Shown here: piece after piece, positions 52,154 through 61,078 of the stretch
Numbering within the stretch: the first letter of the stretch is position 1
Layout of the letters: the number at the start of each line of letters is the position of its first letter
DNA from: Paenibacillus sp. OV219
GTDB taxonomy: Bacteria; Bacillota; Bacilli; Paenibacillales; Paenibacillaceae
DNA: 64,000 bases
Direction of reading: 5' to 3'
NCBI RefSeq assembly: GCF_900110075.1
Contig: NZ_FOCJ01000008.1
Coordinates: 186,001 to 250,000 of the forward strand
Program-made: the position numbers and the translations under genes
The notes under the pieces: generated by a model
Database searches by the model: none
Seen by the model: the letters and a program-made list of their open reading frames with translations, nothing else
What the model was told of the DNA's origin: nothing

Positions 52154-52649
52154 CTATTCCCATTCGATTTTCCCTTTTCTCAACTTGGCTATATACACGA
52201 TTTGCCCCGTGTGATAGTGAATCTCTCTTACCATGGCTATCATTAAGTTAAGCGCAGTTGACTGGTTATTTATTTGGCTGTAGGTAAGGGGAGGCTTGTC
52301 TAGAAAAGGCTGCGACATCAGCAATTGAGGATTAGCCTTCAAGTGTTCCAGGAATTGCAGGATAATATCAAATGCTTCTTTTGCCTTCTGATATGCTTCC
52401 TCTTTGGAACCCTCGTTCAAACTCCTTGTCTCTGTCCCTTGTGTCAGGTATGTTAAAAAAGATTTGTTCAATTCGTGAGTGAACACATCCGCGAATATGA
52501 GCGACTAGATTTGCAATACTGTTGCTTTCAGAGTTTGGCGACCAAGTAATATCTTCTTCCGACAATTGTCCTATAGCTGTAAGGGTCCCTCTCATTTCGG
52601 ACCGAAACTTCGGCAACATACTTTCAATGACCTCGATGGCGATATCCAT
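52154..52649 (-). pseudogene. DinB-like (DUF1572) gene with one frameshift
   Basis: The gene starts at 52649 (MDIAIEVIESMLPKFRSEM), and the frame continues through SNSIANLVAHIRGCVHSRIEQ and PDTRDRDKEFERG. Then one extra base in the CCC run at 52410-52412 (plus strand) shifts the frame, and the remainder SKEEAYQKAKEAFDIILQFLEHL to the end is read in the next frame (stop at 52154). Joined, it is a full-length DUF1572/DinB metalloenzyme-like protein of about 165 residues. Decay or a sequencing error are both possible. Confidence 0.8.
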
Positions 52650-52679
52650 TAGCACACCTCTGAATCCCTTATTTTGTAT

Positions 52680-52708
52680 ATAATAACGAACGTTTGTTCT
52701 TGTGTCAA
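52680..52708 (-). promoter_or_regulatory. Promoter with LexA (DinR) box for the DinB gene
   Basis: On the minus strand TTGACA (52703-52708) and TATTAT (52680-52685) are 17 bases apart, and the spacer contains AGAACAAACGTTCG (52687-52700), fitting the Bacillus-type SOS box CGAACRNRYGTTCG at every defined base but the first. DNA damage should induce this promoter. The divergent gene at 52732 may also be affected. Confidence 0.8.
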
Positions 52709-52731
52709 TAACTAGATGGAGGTGTGACATT

Positions 52732-53727
52732 GTGCAAAATACGCAATTAATTATGATCGAGGGTATTCCTGGTTCGGGAAAATCCACGACTGCACAGCTA
52801 ATATCGAATGAGTTACTCCGGATGGGTTTGGGTCATAAATGGTGGTACGAAGAAGTGAAAGGCCATCCTGTTTACATTTACGAGAATTACAACGAAATGC
52901 AGACAATCATTGAGGATCTGACAAGTGGAAATTATCAGAAGGTTATCGATAGGGCTCTAAAGAAATGGCGTGAATTTGCCGATTCTGTACAGTTATCTAA
53001 TGAAATCGTTATTGTAGACAGTTGTCTTTTTGGATACTTGACTTGGACTTTATTTCCATTTGAAGTGCCGGTGCAAGAAATTGAGGCATACGTAAAAGCT
53101 GTGGAACAAATGCTAAAGCCTTTGAATCCAGCCATTATATATTTCTATCAAATCGATATTGGTGCAGCGCTCAAAAACATCTGTACGCGTCGAGGTGGAG
53201 AGACCGAACAACATTTCATTCGTGCTTCTACGGGGTCTGCATATGGAAAATCCCGAGGATTAGATGGATTCGAGGGTATGGTAGCTTATTGGAAGGACTA
53301 TCGCACCTTAACGGATACAGCTTTTCAAAGCTTGGCTTGCAATAAAATTTCCATTAACAACTCTGAAGGAAACTGGCCGCAGTATGCTCGTATGATATCT
53401 GATTTCTTAGGATTTGATAACTCCGATGTTGGTCCAATGGTTGAACGTGATCCTAAACCTTTACTTGGAGACTATCAAGCTGAGCTGGAGGGGATTCCCG
53501 ATTGTTCGATTCAATTCGAATCAGGTCATTTGATCGCAGATGGACTTCCACAGGTATGGACAAGATCCATATTAATTCCGAGGGCGGTCAATGTGTATGA
53601 TGTTCAATCATTACCGTTTCAAGTGAGGTTCATTGAAGATGAATTTATTCGATTGTGCTTAACGGGTCCTGCGTTATTGGATGGTCCTGTTGATTATAGA
53701 TTCGTTAAGAAGGTGGGAAACCGTTGA
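52732..53727 (+). CDS. P-loop NTPase of thymidylate-kinase-like type
   Basis: A 331-residue protein. The P-loop IEGIPGSGKSTTAQLI is at residues 9-24, followed by a kinase-like core (EIVIVDSCLFGYLTW near 96, NPAIIYFYQIDIGAALKNICTRRG near 135). The last 90 residues (from about 240) form an extra beta-rich part without recognised similarity. It probably phosphorylates or activates a small molecule. GGAGGTG lies 7 bases before GTG 52732; the frame upstream runs into the LexA box. The next gene overlaps by 4 bases. Confidence 0.75.
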   Translation: MQNTQLIMIEGIPGSGKSTTAQLISNELLRMGLGHKWWYEEVKGHPVYIYENYNEMQTIIEDLTSGNYQKVIDRALKKWREFADSVQLSNEIVIVDSCLFGYLTWTLFPFEVPVQEIEAYVKAVEQMLKPLNPAIIYFYQIDIGAALKNICTRRGGETEQHFIRASTGSAYGKSRGLDGFEGMVAYWKDYRTLTDTAFQSLACNKISINNSEGNWPQYARMISDFLGFDNSDVGPMVERDPKPLLGDYQAELEGIPDCSIQFESGHLIADGLPQVWTRSILIPRAVNVYDVQSLPFQVRFIEDEFIRLCLTGPALLDGPVDYRFVKKVGNR

Positions 53728-54350
53728 AAGAGCTGTACTTAATCAGGCATGGCGAAGCCGAGCACCTATTGAAAGGTAAGGTTGGCGGATGGTCGGATAC
53801 ACCATTAACCGAAAAAGGACGTAATCAAGCCAAACTGACAGGAAAGAGATTGCATGCATTATTGCAAAACAAACCAATCCATTATTATGCTAGCGACCTC
53901 TCGAGAGCAAGCGATACAGCTGTCATAATTGGTGAGATGATTTCAAGCAGTCCAGTTATCGTTAAAGAACTAAGGGAATTAAGTAATGGACTTGCAGCAA
54001 ACAAAACGAAAGAACAAGCCGAGAAATTAAAGCTGCCGCGCACGGATCCCATACTTGATTGGATACCTTACCCCGGAGCGGAAAGCTGGGTTATGATGCA
54101 TGATAGAGTAGCTCGATACATGGATCAAATTAATAACGATATATATGAGACAACCGTGATTATCTCTCATTCGAATACAATAAATGCAATTATACATTGG
54201 TGGTTAGGATTTGATGCTGAGCTGATCTCCAACGTTTCGTTTGATATTGACCCATGTAGCATAACCTTGCTTAATAGAGTCGAATGGTCTGGGAATAAGA
54301 ATATTTCCAAGTTAAACGATACGTGCCATTTGGAATGTAATTGTGAATGA
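53724..54350 (+). CDS. Histidine phosphatase (phosphoglycerate-mutase-like) family protein
   Basis: A 208-residue enzyme with the catalytic RHGEAEHLL near residue 8, YYASDLSRASDTAVII near 53, and the second His in IISHSNTINAI near 148. A phospho-histidine intermediate is expected. The TTG start overlaps the stop of the P-loop gene (TTGA), indicating coupled synthesis of a kinase-like and a phosphatase-like protein. Confidence 0.88.
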   Translation: MKELYLIRHGEAEHLLKGKVGGWSDTPLTEKGRNQAKLTGKRLHALLQNKPIHYYASDLSRASDTAVIIGEMISSSPVIVKELRELSNGLAANKTKEQAEKLKLPRTDPILDWIPYPGAESWVMMHDRVARYMDQINNDIYETTVIISHSNTINAIIHWWLGFDAELISNVSFDIDPCSITLLNRVEWSGNKNISKLNDTCHLECNCE

Positions 54351-54450
54351 TGAAATGAACGGAATATGGGAGGCAGTTATGACACTATAGGACCCTAACC
54401 TAGGCTACCGGAAGCAACGGACTTCGTGATTTGAGTTGGTTGTATAATAA

Positions 54451-55871
54451 TTACAGAACGGTTGACCAAGCTTTTCTTAACAGTTGCACACCACGATCCA
54501 TATCCTTCACTTTGATTCCCCCAAATCCGAGATAAATCTTGGGGTTGCCACCAGCTAATCGCATTTGATTATCCTGACTACCGTATACAAGCACGCCTTC
54601 CTGCTTTGCTAACTCCATTAAATGCTCGGCATTGACAGGGGTAGTAATCGATAATTCGATGTGTAACCCTGACCCGCTGCTATTGACTGCGACAGAGTCT
54701 GGCATATAGGTGCGTATGTATTGAACCAATGCCTCGTGCTTTAACCGATATACCTTCCGCATCCGCCTTAAATGGCGATACCAATGACCGCGTGACATAA
54801 ATAACTGCATAGCCCATTGATTCATTCTTGAAGGACAGGAGTAAACCTGATCTAATAATTGAAGCTTTTCTAATAGCTGCAGTGGTAAAATCATATAGCT
54901 CATACGAAGTGAAGGCGTAAATACCTTCGAAAATGTCCCCATATAGATGACGACGCCGTCCTTGTCCAGTCCTTGAAGGGAAGGGATTGGTTTGCCAGAT
55001 AGTCGAAGCTCCCCATCATAGTCATCCTCAATAATATAGCCTCTGTTCTTATTGGCCCATTGAAGCATTTGTTGTCTCATCACATAGGACAAAGGTTCAC
55101 CTGTTGGACGGTGTGAAGGGGTTATATAAAGCAAACGAATCTCATTGTCTGTAAGCTCGTGTTCCAGTTCTCCAGTATTGTTCATTGAACATGGGACAAT
55201 GTGAAACCTGTTTTGCGTAAAAATGGGTCTGACTTGAGCTATTCCAGGCTTCTCGATCCCAATGTTAAGGTTTTCTCCCAAAAGTCTGGAGAGTAAGTGA
55301 ATACTAGAGGAAATTCCGGTTCCAATTACAATTTGTTCGGGTGAACATACAACTCCCCGTGAGTGTCGAAGATACTGTGCCAAGCTCTCTCGTAATGGAT
55401 ATTCCCCCTTTGGATCGCGTATTCATGAAGGGATTGACTATGGAGTGTAAGGGATTCACCTACTATGGACTTCCATATTCGAAGAGGGAACGAATCTCCA
55501 TCAATCGTGAGAAGACTGAAATCAATATAACCTTCTTCCTTATATGCTTGTCCATTTGCCTCAAGTTCGGTTGCCAGCTTCCTAGGAGTCAAGGAATCGG
55601 TTTGAATGGATGCTCTCTCTACATACGGATTAACCACAATTAAGCCCGCTCTTTCTTTACTAAGAACATATCCTTCTTCCAACAACAAATGATAGGCCGT
55701 TTCTATCGTCGTTTTGCTGATGTTTAACTGTCGTCCAAGTGAGCGAATGGAGGGTAATTTCGTACCGTCTTTTAAGACGCCTTCCTGAATCAATGCCCGA
55801 ATATGTTTATATAACTGCATATATAGTGGTCCGTCTGTATGAAAGGAAAGATTAAGTTCGATCGTATTCAC
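54451..55871 (-). pseudogene. MocR-type GntR/aminotransferase regulator with one frameshift
   Basis: The gene starts at 55871 with a GntR winged helix (LYKHIRALIQEGVLKDGTKLPSIRSLGRQLNISKTTIETAYHLL) and continues into an aminotransferase-like domain. At about 55404-55408 (CCCCC on the plus strand) one base is missing, so EYPLRESLAQYLRHSRGVVCSPEQIV moves to the next frame. The rest includes the PLP-lysine region VIYMGTFSKVFTPSLRMSYMILP and runs to 54451. Except for this one base, the gene is full length, about 470 residues. Confidence 0.85.
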
Positions 55872-55880
55872 CTCCTCTTC

Positions 55881-55924
55881 TGACCCTTAAATATTGTTCT
55901 AAACTGAACCTTTATAAAGGGTCA
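55881..55924. promoter_or_regulatory. Inverted repeats in the MocR/DJ-1 intergenic region
   Basis: TGACCCTT (55881-55888) and AAGGGTCA (55917-55924) are perfect inverted repeats; between them GTTC and GAAC (55896-55909) are a smaller pair around TAAACT. MocR proteins usually bind in such divergent regions. Confidence 0.5.
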
Positions 55925-55979
55925 TTACTATTTTAAACTTTGTACTAAGTTTCCATCAAGTGTGAGGAGAGAGTTAAAG

Positions 55980-56546
55980 ATGAGGATGGCATTTATATTA
56001 TTCGATGATATGACGACGTTAGATTTCTCCGGCTTCCATAATGCGGTGACTTGGTTAAAGAAACGTAATATCTTGGAGGACTTGTCGTGGGATTATTGCT
56101 CGAATAAAGAAGTAGTTAAAGATGATAGAGGGATGAGCATTCAAGTAGACCATGTTCTTCCGGATTTGTCTGTTTACGATCTGATATTTATCCCTGGTGG
56201 CATAGCGACACGGCAATTAATCCACGACCCGATCTTTATCGATTGGATTCGAACCGCACAAGAAGTGGAATATAAAGTCTCTGTATGTACGGGGGCGCTC
56301 CTGCTCGGAGCAGCAGGATTAACTAAGGATAAGACAATTACGACCAACCCGTTAGCCTTAGATTTACTGGAACCTTATTGCAAGGAGGTCGTCAAAGTTC
56401 GAGCTATGCGAAATGGGGATGTGTTTACCGGTGGCGGAATAACCGCATCCATCGACCTCGGTTTGTTCTTTATCGAGGCAATTACGAACAAAGAAGTTGT
56501 ACAAGAAATTCAAACCTATATGGACTATCCCTATTACAATCTTTGA
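55980..56546 (+). CDS. DJ-1/PfpI family protein
   Basis: A 188-residue protein starting MRMAFILFDDMTTLDFSGFHNAVTWL. It has DLIFIPGGIATRQL near residue 67 and the nucleophile-elbow region YKVSVCTGALLLGAAGL near 97 with the conserved Cys. It resembles the AraC-type-associated or YajL-like members more than proteases. GAGGAGAG lies 8 bases before ATG 55980. It is transcribed away from the MocR gene and followed by a RidA gene (19-base gap). Confidence 0.88.
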   Translation: MRMAFILFDDMTTLDFSGFHNAVTWLKKRNILEDLSWDYCSNKEVVKDDRGMSIQVDHVLPDLSVYDLIFIPGGIATRQLIHDPIFIDWIRTAQEVEYKVSVCTGALLLGAAGLTKDKTITTNPLALDLLEPYCKEVVKVRAMRNGDVFTGGGITASIDLGLFFIEAITNKEVVQEIQTYMDYPYYNL

Positions 56547-56565
56547 GCATGCAGGAGGAACAACC

Positions 56566-57024
56566 ATGACGGAACAAACAGTAGCTGAGAGATTGAGGTT
56601 GCTCGGGATTGTACTGCCAAGTGCGAGTGAGCCTGCTGCCAAATACACGAATGTTGTGAAAGTAAATCATCTATTGTTTGTTTCAGGAAAGGGACCTGCG
56701 GGGAATCCTAGGGGCAAGCTTGGAGAGGATTTTACAACAGTAGAAGGTTATCAGTTCGCTAGACAGGCTGGAATTGAAATTCTCGCCGTATTGGTATCAG
56801 CTATAGCTTCCTTGGAAAACGTGAAAAGAGTGGTTAAAATTCAAGGCTTCGTGAATGCAACCGCTGCTTACGAAGAGCATCATAAGGTGTTGAATGGCTG
56901 TTCAGATTTAATGCTAGACGTTTTTGGAGAAAAGGGAGTACATTCTCGGTCGGTTTTTGGAGCTGTTTCTGTCAGAGATAATCTTCCGATTATTATTGAT
57001 TCGATATTTGAAGTGGAAGAATAG
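56566..57024 (+). CDS. RidA family protein
   Basis: A 152-residue YjgF/RidA-like protein. Core features are LFVSGKGPAGNPRGKLGEDFTTVEGYQFARQAGIEIL (residues 40-77), NVKRVVKIQGFVNAT near 88 and the C-terminal ARS/GAVSVRDNLPI with the Arg position near 133. RidA proteins hydrolyse reactive enamine/imine intermediates made by PLP enzymes. CAGGAGG precedes ATG 56566. It likely acts with the DJ-1 protein. Confidence 0.88.
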   Translation: MTEQTVAERLRLLGIVLPSASEPAAKYTNVVKVNHLLFVSGKGPAGNPRGKLGEDFTTVEGYQFARQAGIEILAVLVSAIASLENVKRVVKIQGFVNATAAYEEHHKVLNGCSDLMLDVFGEKGVHSRSVFGAVSVRDNLPIIIDSIFEVEE

Positions 57025-57053
57025 AAGGCGTAATGCGAGGTTCAAGCAAAAGA

Positions 57054-57078
57054 AAAGGTGCCGGCATCCCGGCACCTT
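57054..57078. terminator. Bidirectional terminator between RidA and dioxygenase genes
   Basis: GGTGCCGG and CCGGCACC pair around a short loop, flanked by AAAA on the left and TTTAACTT on the right, so it can stop both converging transcripts. Confidence 0.8.
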
Positions 57079-57082
57079 TAAC

Positions 57083-57892
57083 TTATCCCATCATCATTTT
57101 GCCAACAGCTGCCTCAGTCTCTTCCTCAAACGCTTTCGCGTCGACCATCCAAGGCGTTACGCCGAGCAGCATTTTGCGCATATTGCTAGTCGCCTCGGAT
57201 TGGATTCTCTCCGATGGCTCATAGCCAGGCCATGTGCGAAGGGCGGATTGAGCGTAGTTGTAGATCAGCGAGCGACGAGTCACGTCGGACAGATTGTTCA
57301 GAGCGGAGTGGTACGTGTAGCCGTTGAAAATAACAGCCGTACCTTTCTTCACGTTCATCCGTGCATGTCCAGGCAGATCTTCTTGCTTCTCGACCTTCGG
57401 CAGATCAGCGTCCTTCATGTTATTGCTTCCCGGCAGGAATGCCAGACAGCCGCCGTCATAAGGAACATCGGAGAGGAAGTAGAACACTTTAATCATCCAT
57501 GGCACTTGCTTCTCGCCGATGAACATCTTCGTCGAGGTATCGCGGTGCCAGTTCGTGTGCGACACTTTGCCGGGCGGCTTCAGCAGGGCGTCGTTGTCGA
57601 TCATCACGAAGCTGTTGCCGATCAAGTCACGCATGATGTTCATCATCCGCTTATGCTCCATCAGCTGCAGGAATTGCTCGCCGTATTCGATAATGCCGCA
57701 AATTTGCTTCACATGATTCAGCTGGCCCGTAGCCGGGTTCACACGATTATTCGTTTCGAATTCGACGAACGCCTCGTCGATTCGGTCATTGTATAGGTTT
57801 ACTTCGTCTTCGCTTAGAAAATTGTCCAGGACGAGAAATCCATCGCGTTCCCACATCAATTGCTGTTCCTCAGTAAGTCCGTGCAAGCTCAT
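57083..57892 (-). CDS. Phytanoyl-CoA dioxygenase (PhyH) family protein
   Basis: A 269-residue dioxygenase-like protein: LTEEQQLMWERDGFLVLDNFLSEDEVNLY at the start, HRD in SHTNWHRDTSTKM near residue 116, and distal His/Arg in YTYHSALNNLSDVTRRSLIYNY near 205. The function is unknown. An AraC regulator gene lies upstream (58026-58898) on the same strand. A 10-bp inverted repeat, CGCTTTATTT (57918-57927) and AAATAAAGCG (57960-57969), covers its presumed promoter. Confidence 0.88.
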   Translation of the reverse strand: MSLHGLTEEQQLMWERDGFLVLDNFLSEDEVNLYNDRIDEAFVEFETNNRVNPATGQLNHVKQICGIIEYGEQFLQLMEHKRMMNIMRDLIGNSFVMIDNDALLKPPGKVSHTNWHRDTSTKMFIGEKQVPWMIKVFYFLSDVPYDGGCLAFLPGSNNMKDADLPKVEKQEDLPGHARMNVKKGTAVIFNGYTYHSALNNLSDVTRRSLIYNYAQSALRTWPGYEPSERIQSEATSNMRKMLLGVTPWMVDAKAFEEETEAAVGKMMMG

Positions 57893-57917
57893 TATTACGT
57901 CCTCCTCATTAGCGGAT

Positions 57918-57969
57918 CGCTTTATTTATCTTTATTTTAAAGGATACTGAGGTCGTATAAAATAAAGCG
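57918..57969. promoter_or_regulatory. Inverted repeat upstream of the dioxygenase gene
   Basis: CGCTTTATTT (57918-57927) and AAATAAAGCG (57960-57969), perfect 10-base arms 32 bases apart, just before the start of the minus-strand dioxygenase gene. Could be an operator pair for the adjacent AraC protein. Confidence 0.45.
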
Positions 57970-58025
57970 GATTGCCGACTATACACCATAAATTGCTGTT
58001 GTACAGCAAAGATCAGCCCGCCCAC

Positions 58026-58898
58026 TTATGAGCGTCTTAAATTTCGCCGGAAGTCGCGGGGCGATTCATGCTGAACCTTGAGAAAAGCATGCAGGAACGC
58101 ATTATAGCTGGCAAATCCGCTCTGGATGCTGATCTCGTTAATGGAGTGGGAGGTGCTGATCAAGAGCCGCTTCGCATGATGCACCTTCTTCAGAAGCACA
58201 TATTCTTTGGGCGTCACACCGTATTGCTTCTTAAATTGGCGGATAAAATGGTACAAGCTAAGCCCAGCAATTCCTGCCAGATGCGACACGTCCTCTACGG
58301 TCAAGTAGCTCGCGTCAATGTAGGCTTTTGCACGCTGTAGTGATTCAGGCTCCGCTCCGCCATAGCCGGAAGTGGCGTGGCTGCCGCTCAAGTCGCGCCG
58401 AATGCGATAGAATTCGAGCAAGAACTGATAGAGCAGCGCTGAGACGGGTAGCTCATGCGGTGTATCCTCATCCTTCATGAGCGTGATGATCTGGTCGATC
58501 AACTCGGTCAGCTCGTTGTGAGGAGTCGGCAGCGATTGAATCATGGAATAAGCCCCTTCGCCGTAGAGCCTTGGCCAATAGTGCTCCATATCGATGCCGT
58601 CGAAGACGAGATAGTACATCTCGAATGGGTTATTCTCTTCGGTCTTGTACGCGTGCGGTATACGCATATCATGGATAAGACAGTCGCCTTCGACGATGTC
58701 GATCCATTGGTTCGCATGCTTGAAGCTGCCTTTGCCTTTGGTGACGAACAAGATTTCATAAGCGGGATAATAGTCGCGATAGTAGGCGAAAGCGCCGTGC
58801 GGCGCGTCATAACCGCCGATTAGGCCGTGAAATAGTTGGCTGCGTGCGAACTCGCTCGGCGTGCCGATATATTGGTATGATGCCAGGGGGGAAGTCAT
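58026..58898 (-). CDS. AraC family transcriptional regulator
   Basis: A 290-residue regulator. The N-terminal cupin sensor reads YEILFVTKGKGSFKHANQWIDIVEGDCLIHDMRIPHAY; the C-terminal DNA-binding part reads LTVEDVSHLAGIAGLSLYHFIRQFKKQYGVTPKEYV and then HSINEISIQSGFASYNAFLHAFLKVQHESPRDF. It lies 133 bases before the PhyH dioxygenase gene on the same strand, a common pairing in this group, suggesting it controls that gene. AAGGATGC precedes the start. Confidence 0.88.
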   Translation of the reverse strand: MTSPLASYQYIGTPSEFARSQLFHGLIGGYDAPHGAFAYYRDYYPAYEILFVTKGKGSFKHANQWIDIVEGDCLIHDMRIPHAYKTEENNPFEMYYLVFDGIDMEHYWPRLYGEGAYSMIQSLPTPHNELTELIDQIITLMKDEDTPHELPVSALLYQFLLEFYRIRRDLSGSHATSGYGGAEPESLQRAKAYIDASYLTVEDVSHLAGIAGLSLYHFIRQFKKQYGVTPKEYVLLKKVHHAKRLLISTSHSINEISIQSGFASYNAFLHAFLKVQHESPRDFRRNLRRS

Positions 58899-59026
58899 AC
58901 AAGCATCCTTTCCGCTTTTCGGTTGGTGCTTTCATTATAGCGTGGATTCGTTGCTCGCGTCAGGCGCTGCCTAGTACAATGAGGACAAGCAAGCTCTATT
59001 ATCGTGAGGATGGATGGGGATGGACA

Positions 59027-59566
59027 ATGGAACGAGCGGAAGCAGAGGCAATTGCCGATTGGATGCGGCGTTATAGCGAAGCCGAGGCAGTGGATACTTA
59101 CGATGTAACGCGGATTAGCAGCGGCGGCGCACCATTGCAGGGATTCCATCAGTGGGCAAACGGGAAGCCGCTTGTGGATGCTTTTCACGTCAGTCGGCCG
59201 CTTGTGGGCGGAGCGCTTTATGTGCTGTTCATTGATTGGCACCGGAACGACAACTATTACTTGGTGCTCTATGCCGGCGATAAATCGACGACACATGCGG
59301 AGATTCAGAAGCTTGTTTATGATGAAGGCGGGCAGCCGTCGCATCTTCGCTGGACGTACAATCCGCTGAAGCGCGATGGCGGCAACGCAGTGCGCAAAGC
59401 CTACTTCAAGCAACAGTGGGGTGAGCTTATGATGACGATTCCGGTGCTGGGCGCTCTGGGTGAGGAGGAGATCGGGTGTTTCTTTGATGCGATCTTCGAT
59501 GTAGTGGATCGGCGGCTTCGGGCAGACCGGGCTCCGGAGCTTCTAGACGAATTTGACAATATGTAG
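59027..59566 (+). CDS. Conserved protein of unknown function
   Basis: A 179-residue soluble protein with many aromatic residues (YDVTRISSGGAPLQGFHQW, YVLFIDWHRNDNYYLVLYAGDKSTTHAEIQKL). The function is unknown to me; it contains neither signal peptide nor known catalytic motif. ATG 59027 has only a loose GGATGGGGATGG site. The frame extends upstream across the AraC start, which is judged chance. Confidence 0.6.
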   Translation: MERAEAEAIADWMRRYSEAEAVDTYDVTRISSGGAPLQGFHQWANGKPLVDAFHVSRPLVGGALYVLFIDWHRNDNYYLVLYAGDKSTTHAEIQKLVYDEGGQPSHLRWTYNPLKRDGGNAVRKAYFKQQWGELMMTIPVLGALGEEEIGCFFDAIFDVVDRRLRADRAPELLDEFDNM

Positions 59567-59665
59567 AATTGTGATTGAAAATGCCGTTATGGAATAGGCA
59601 TTGGGGCCAATAAAATGTATAATACCGATAGGGATTCAAAACTATTATCAATAAGGAGCATCAAG

Positions 59666-60595
59666 ATGTCAAAAACATTGATTTTCGGCCACAAAAACCC
59701 GGATACAGACACGATCTGTTCTGCAATTGCTTACGCGGATTTGAAAACAAAGCTTGGCCTTGAGGTTGAAGCAGTTCGTCTTGGCGAAGTGAACGGTGAA
59801 ACGCAATATGCGCTGGACACGTTCAAAACAGCAGCGCCTCGTCTCGTTGAGACAGTTGCAAGCGAAGCAAGCAATGTTATCTTGGTTGACCACAACGAGC
59901 GCCAACAAAGCGCGAGCGACATCGACAAGGTGCGTGTTGTTGAGGTAATCGACCACCACCGTATTGCTAACTTTGAGACAAGCCACCCGCTTTACTACCG
60001 CTGCGAGCCAGTGGGCTGTACGGCGACAATTCTTAATAAAATGTACAAAGAGAACGGCATCGCAATCGACAGCAACATCGCTGGTCTAATGCTGTCCGCA
60101 ATCATCTCCGACTCCTTGCTGTTCAAATCTCCGACTTGCACGCCGGAAGACGTTGCAGCAGCTCGCGAATTGGCAGCAATCGCTGGCGTTAACGCTGATA
60201 CTTATGGCCTCGAAATGCTGAAAGCTGGCGCAGACCTGAGCCAGAAGACAGTTGCTCAACTGATCACGATTGACGCAAAAGAATTTACAATGGGCAGCTC
60301 CAAGGTTGAGATCGCACAAGTAAACGCAGTTGACGTGAACGACGTTCTGTCGCGTCAAGCTGAAGTTGAAGCGGCGCTGAACCAAATCATCGCGGACAAA
60401 GGTCTTGACCTGTTCGTATTCGTTGTCACTGACATCCTCAACAACGACTCCGTTGCTATCGCTCTTGGTAGCAAAGCTGCAGCTGTTGAAACAGCATACA
60501 ACGTGAAGCTTGACGATAACAAAGCGGTTCTGAAGGGCGTAGTTTCCCGCAAATCGCAAATCGTTCCCGTATTGACTGAAACGCTGAGCAAGTAA
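59666..60595 (+). CDS. ppaC: Manganese-dependent inorganic pyrophosphatase (class C)
   Basis: A 309-residue DHH-family enzyme hydrolysing pyrophosphate to two phosphates. Metal ligands lie in order: [13 protein letters not shown] near residue 8 (His, Asp, Asp), VDHNERQQ near 75, and the DHH signature [10 protein letters not shown] near 98. The C-terminal DHHA2 domain ends with [10 protein letters not shown], whose Arg and Lys bind substrate. AAGGAGC is 8 bases before ATG 59666. The codon bias looks strong, suggesting high expression. Confidence 0.95.
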   Translation: MSKTLIFGHKNPDTDTICSAIAYADLKTKLGLEVEAVRLGEVNGETQYALDTFKTAAPRLVETVASEASNVILVDHNERQQSASDIDKVRVVEVIDHHRIANFETSHPLYYRCEPVGCTATILNKMYKENGIAIDSNIAGLMLSAIISDSLLFKSPTCTPEDVAAARELAAIAGVNADTYGLEMLKAGADLSQKTVAQLITIDAKEFTMGSSKVEIAQVNAVDVNDVLSRQAEVEAALNQIIADKGLDLFVFVVTDILNNDSVAIALGSKAAAVETAYNVKLDDNKAVLKGVVSRKSQIVPVLTETLSK

Positions 60596-60620
60596 GACTT
60601 TGCTCTCGCGCACAATAGGA

Positions 60621-60656
60621 AAGCCGCATCTCCTTAGGGGGATGCGGCTTTTTTTG
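60621..60656 (+). terminator. Terminator after ppaC
   Basis: AAGCCGCATC (60621-60630) and GATGCGGCTT (60641-60650), with inner CC/GG pairs, followed by seven T. Confidence 0.92.
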
Positions 60657-60698
60657 TATGCTTTAGGCCATCGCTCGACGCTTTTTCAAAGTGGTATA

Positions 60699-60986
60699 TT
60701 AGCCCGATCGAAAACGCTGGATCATTTTATCCGCCGCTAAGCCTACCCCGTACCAGACGCCAACAGCCATTACTACAGTGAGCAATCTGAAGTGATAGCT
60801 AACAATGTCGTCAAAGCCCAGCAGCTGCTTGAAGAGAAACTCGACATTGCTGACGAGATTTGCCGACACTTGATTATCGCCTTCGCCAAGTCCGTGCTGG
60901 ATGCTTTGGTCGATACATACAGATATGGCAGTGAGAAGAAGTTGAAAGGCAGGTAGTACATACCGCAATTGCAATCCCATACGCAT
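60699..60986 (-). CDS. Small membrane protein of unknown function
   Basis: A 95-residue protein with hydrophobic segments at residues 5-26 (LRYVLPAFQLLLTAISVCI) and 66-84 (FRLLTVVMAVGVWYGVGLAA), so it probably has two membrane helices. I do not recognise it. Its start has no clear ribosome site, so it is an uncertain call. Confidence 0.45.
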   Translation of the reverse strand: MRMGLQLRYVLPAFQLLLTAISVCIDQSIQHGLGEGDNQVSANLVSNVEFLFKQLLGFDDIVSYHFRLLTVVMAVGVWYGVGLAADKMIQRFRSG

Positions 60987-61078
60987 AGCTCTCCACCAAT
61001 CTATTAGGATTTACATAGCATTAGACTGCGGCAGCACAAGGAAAGTTGCGTAAAGATGAAGCTGAGACTGCCAACTAT

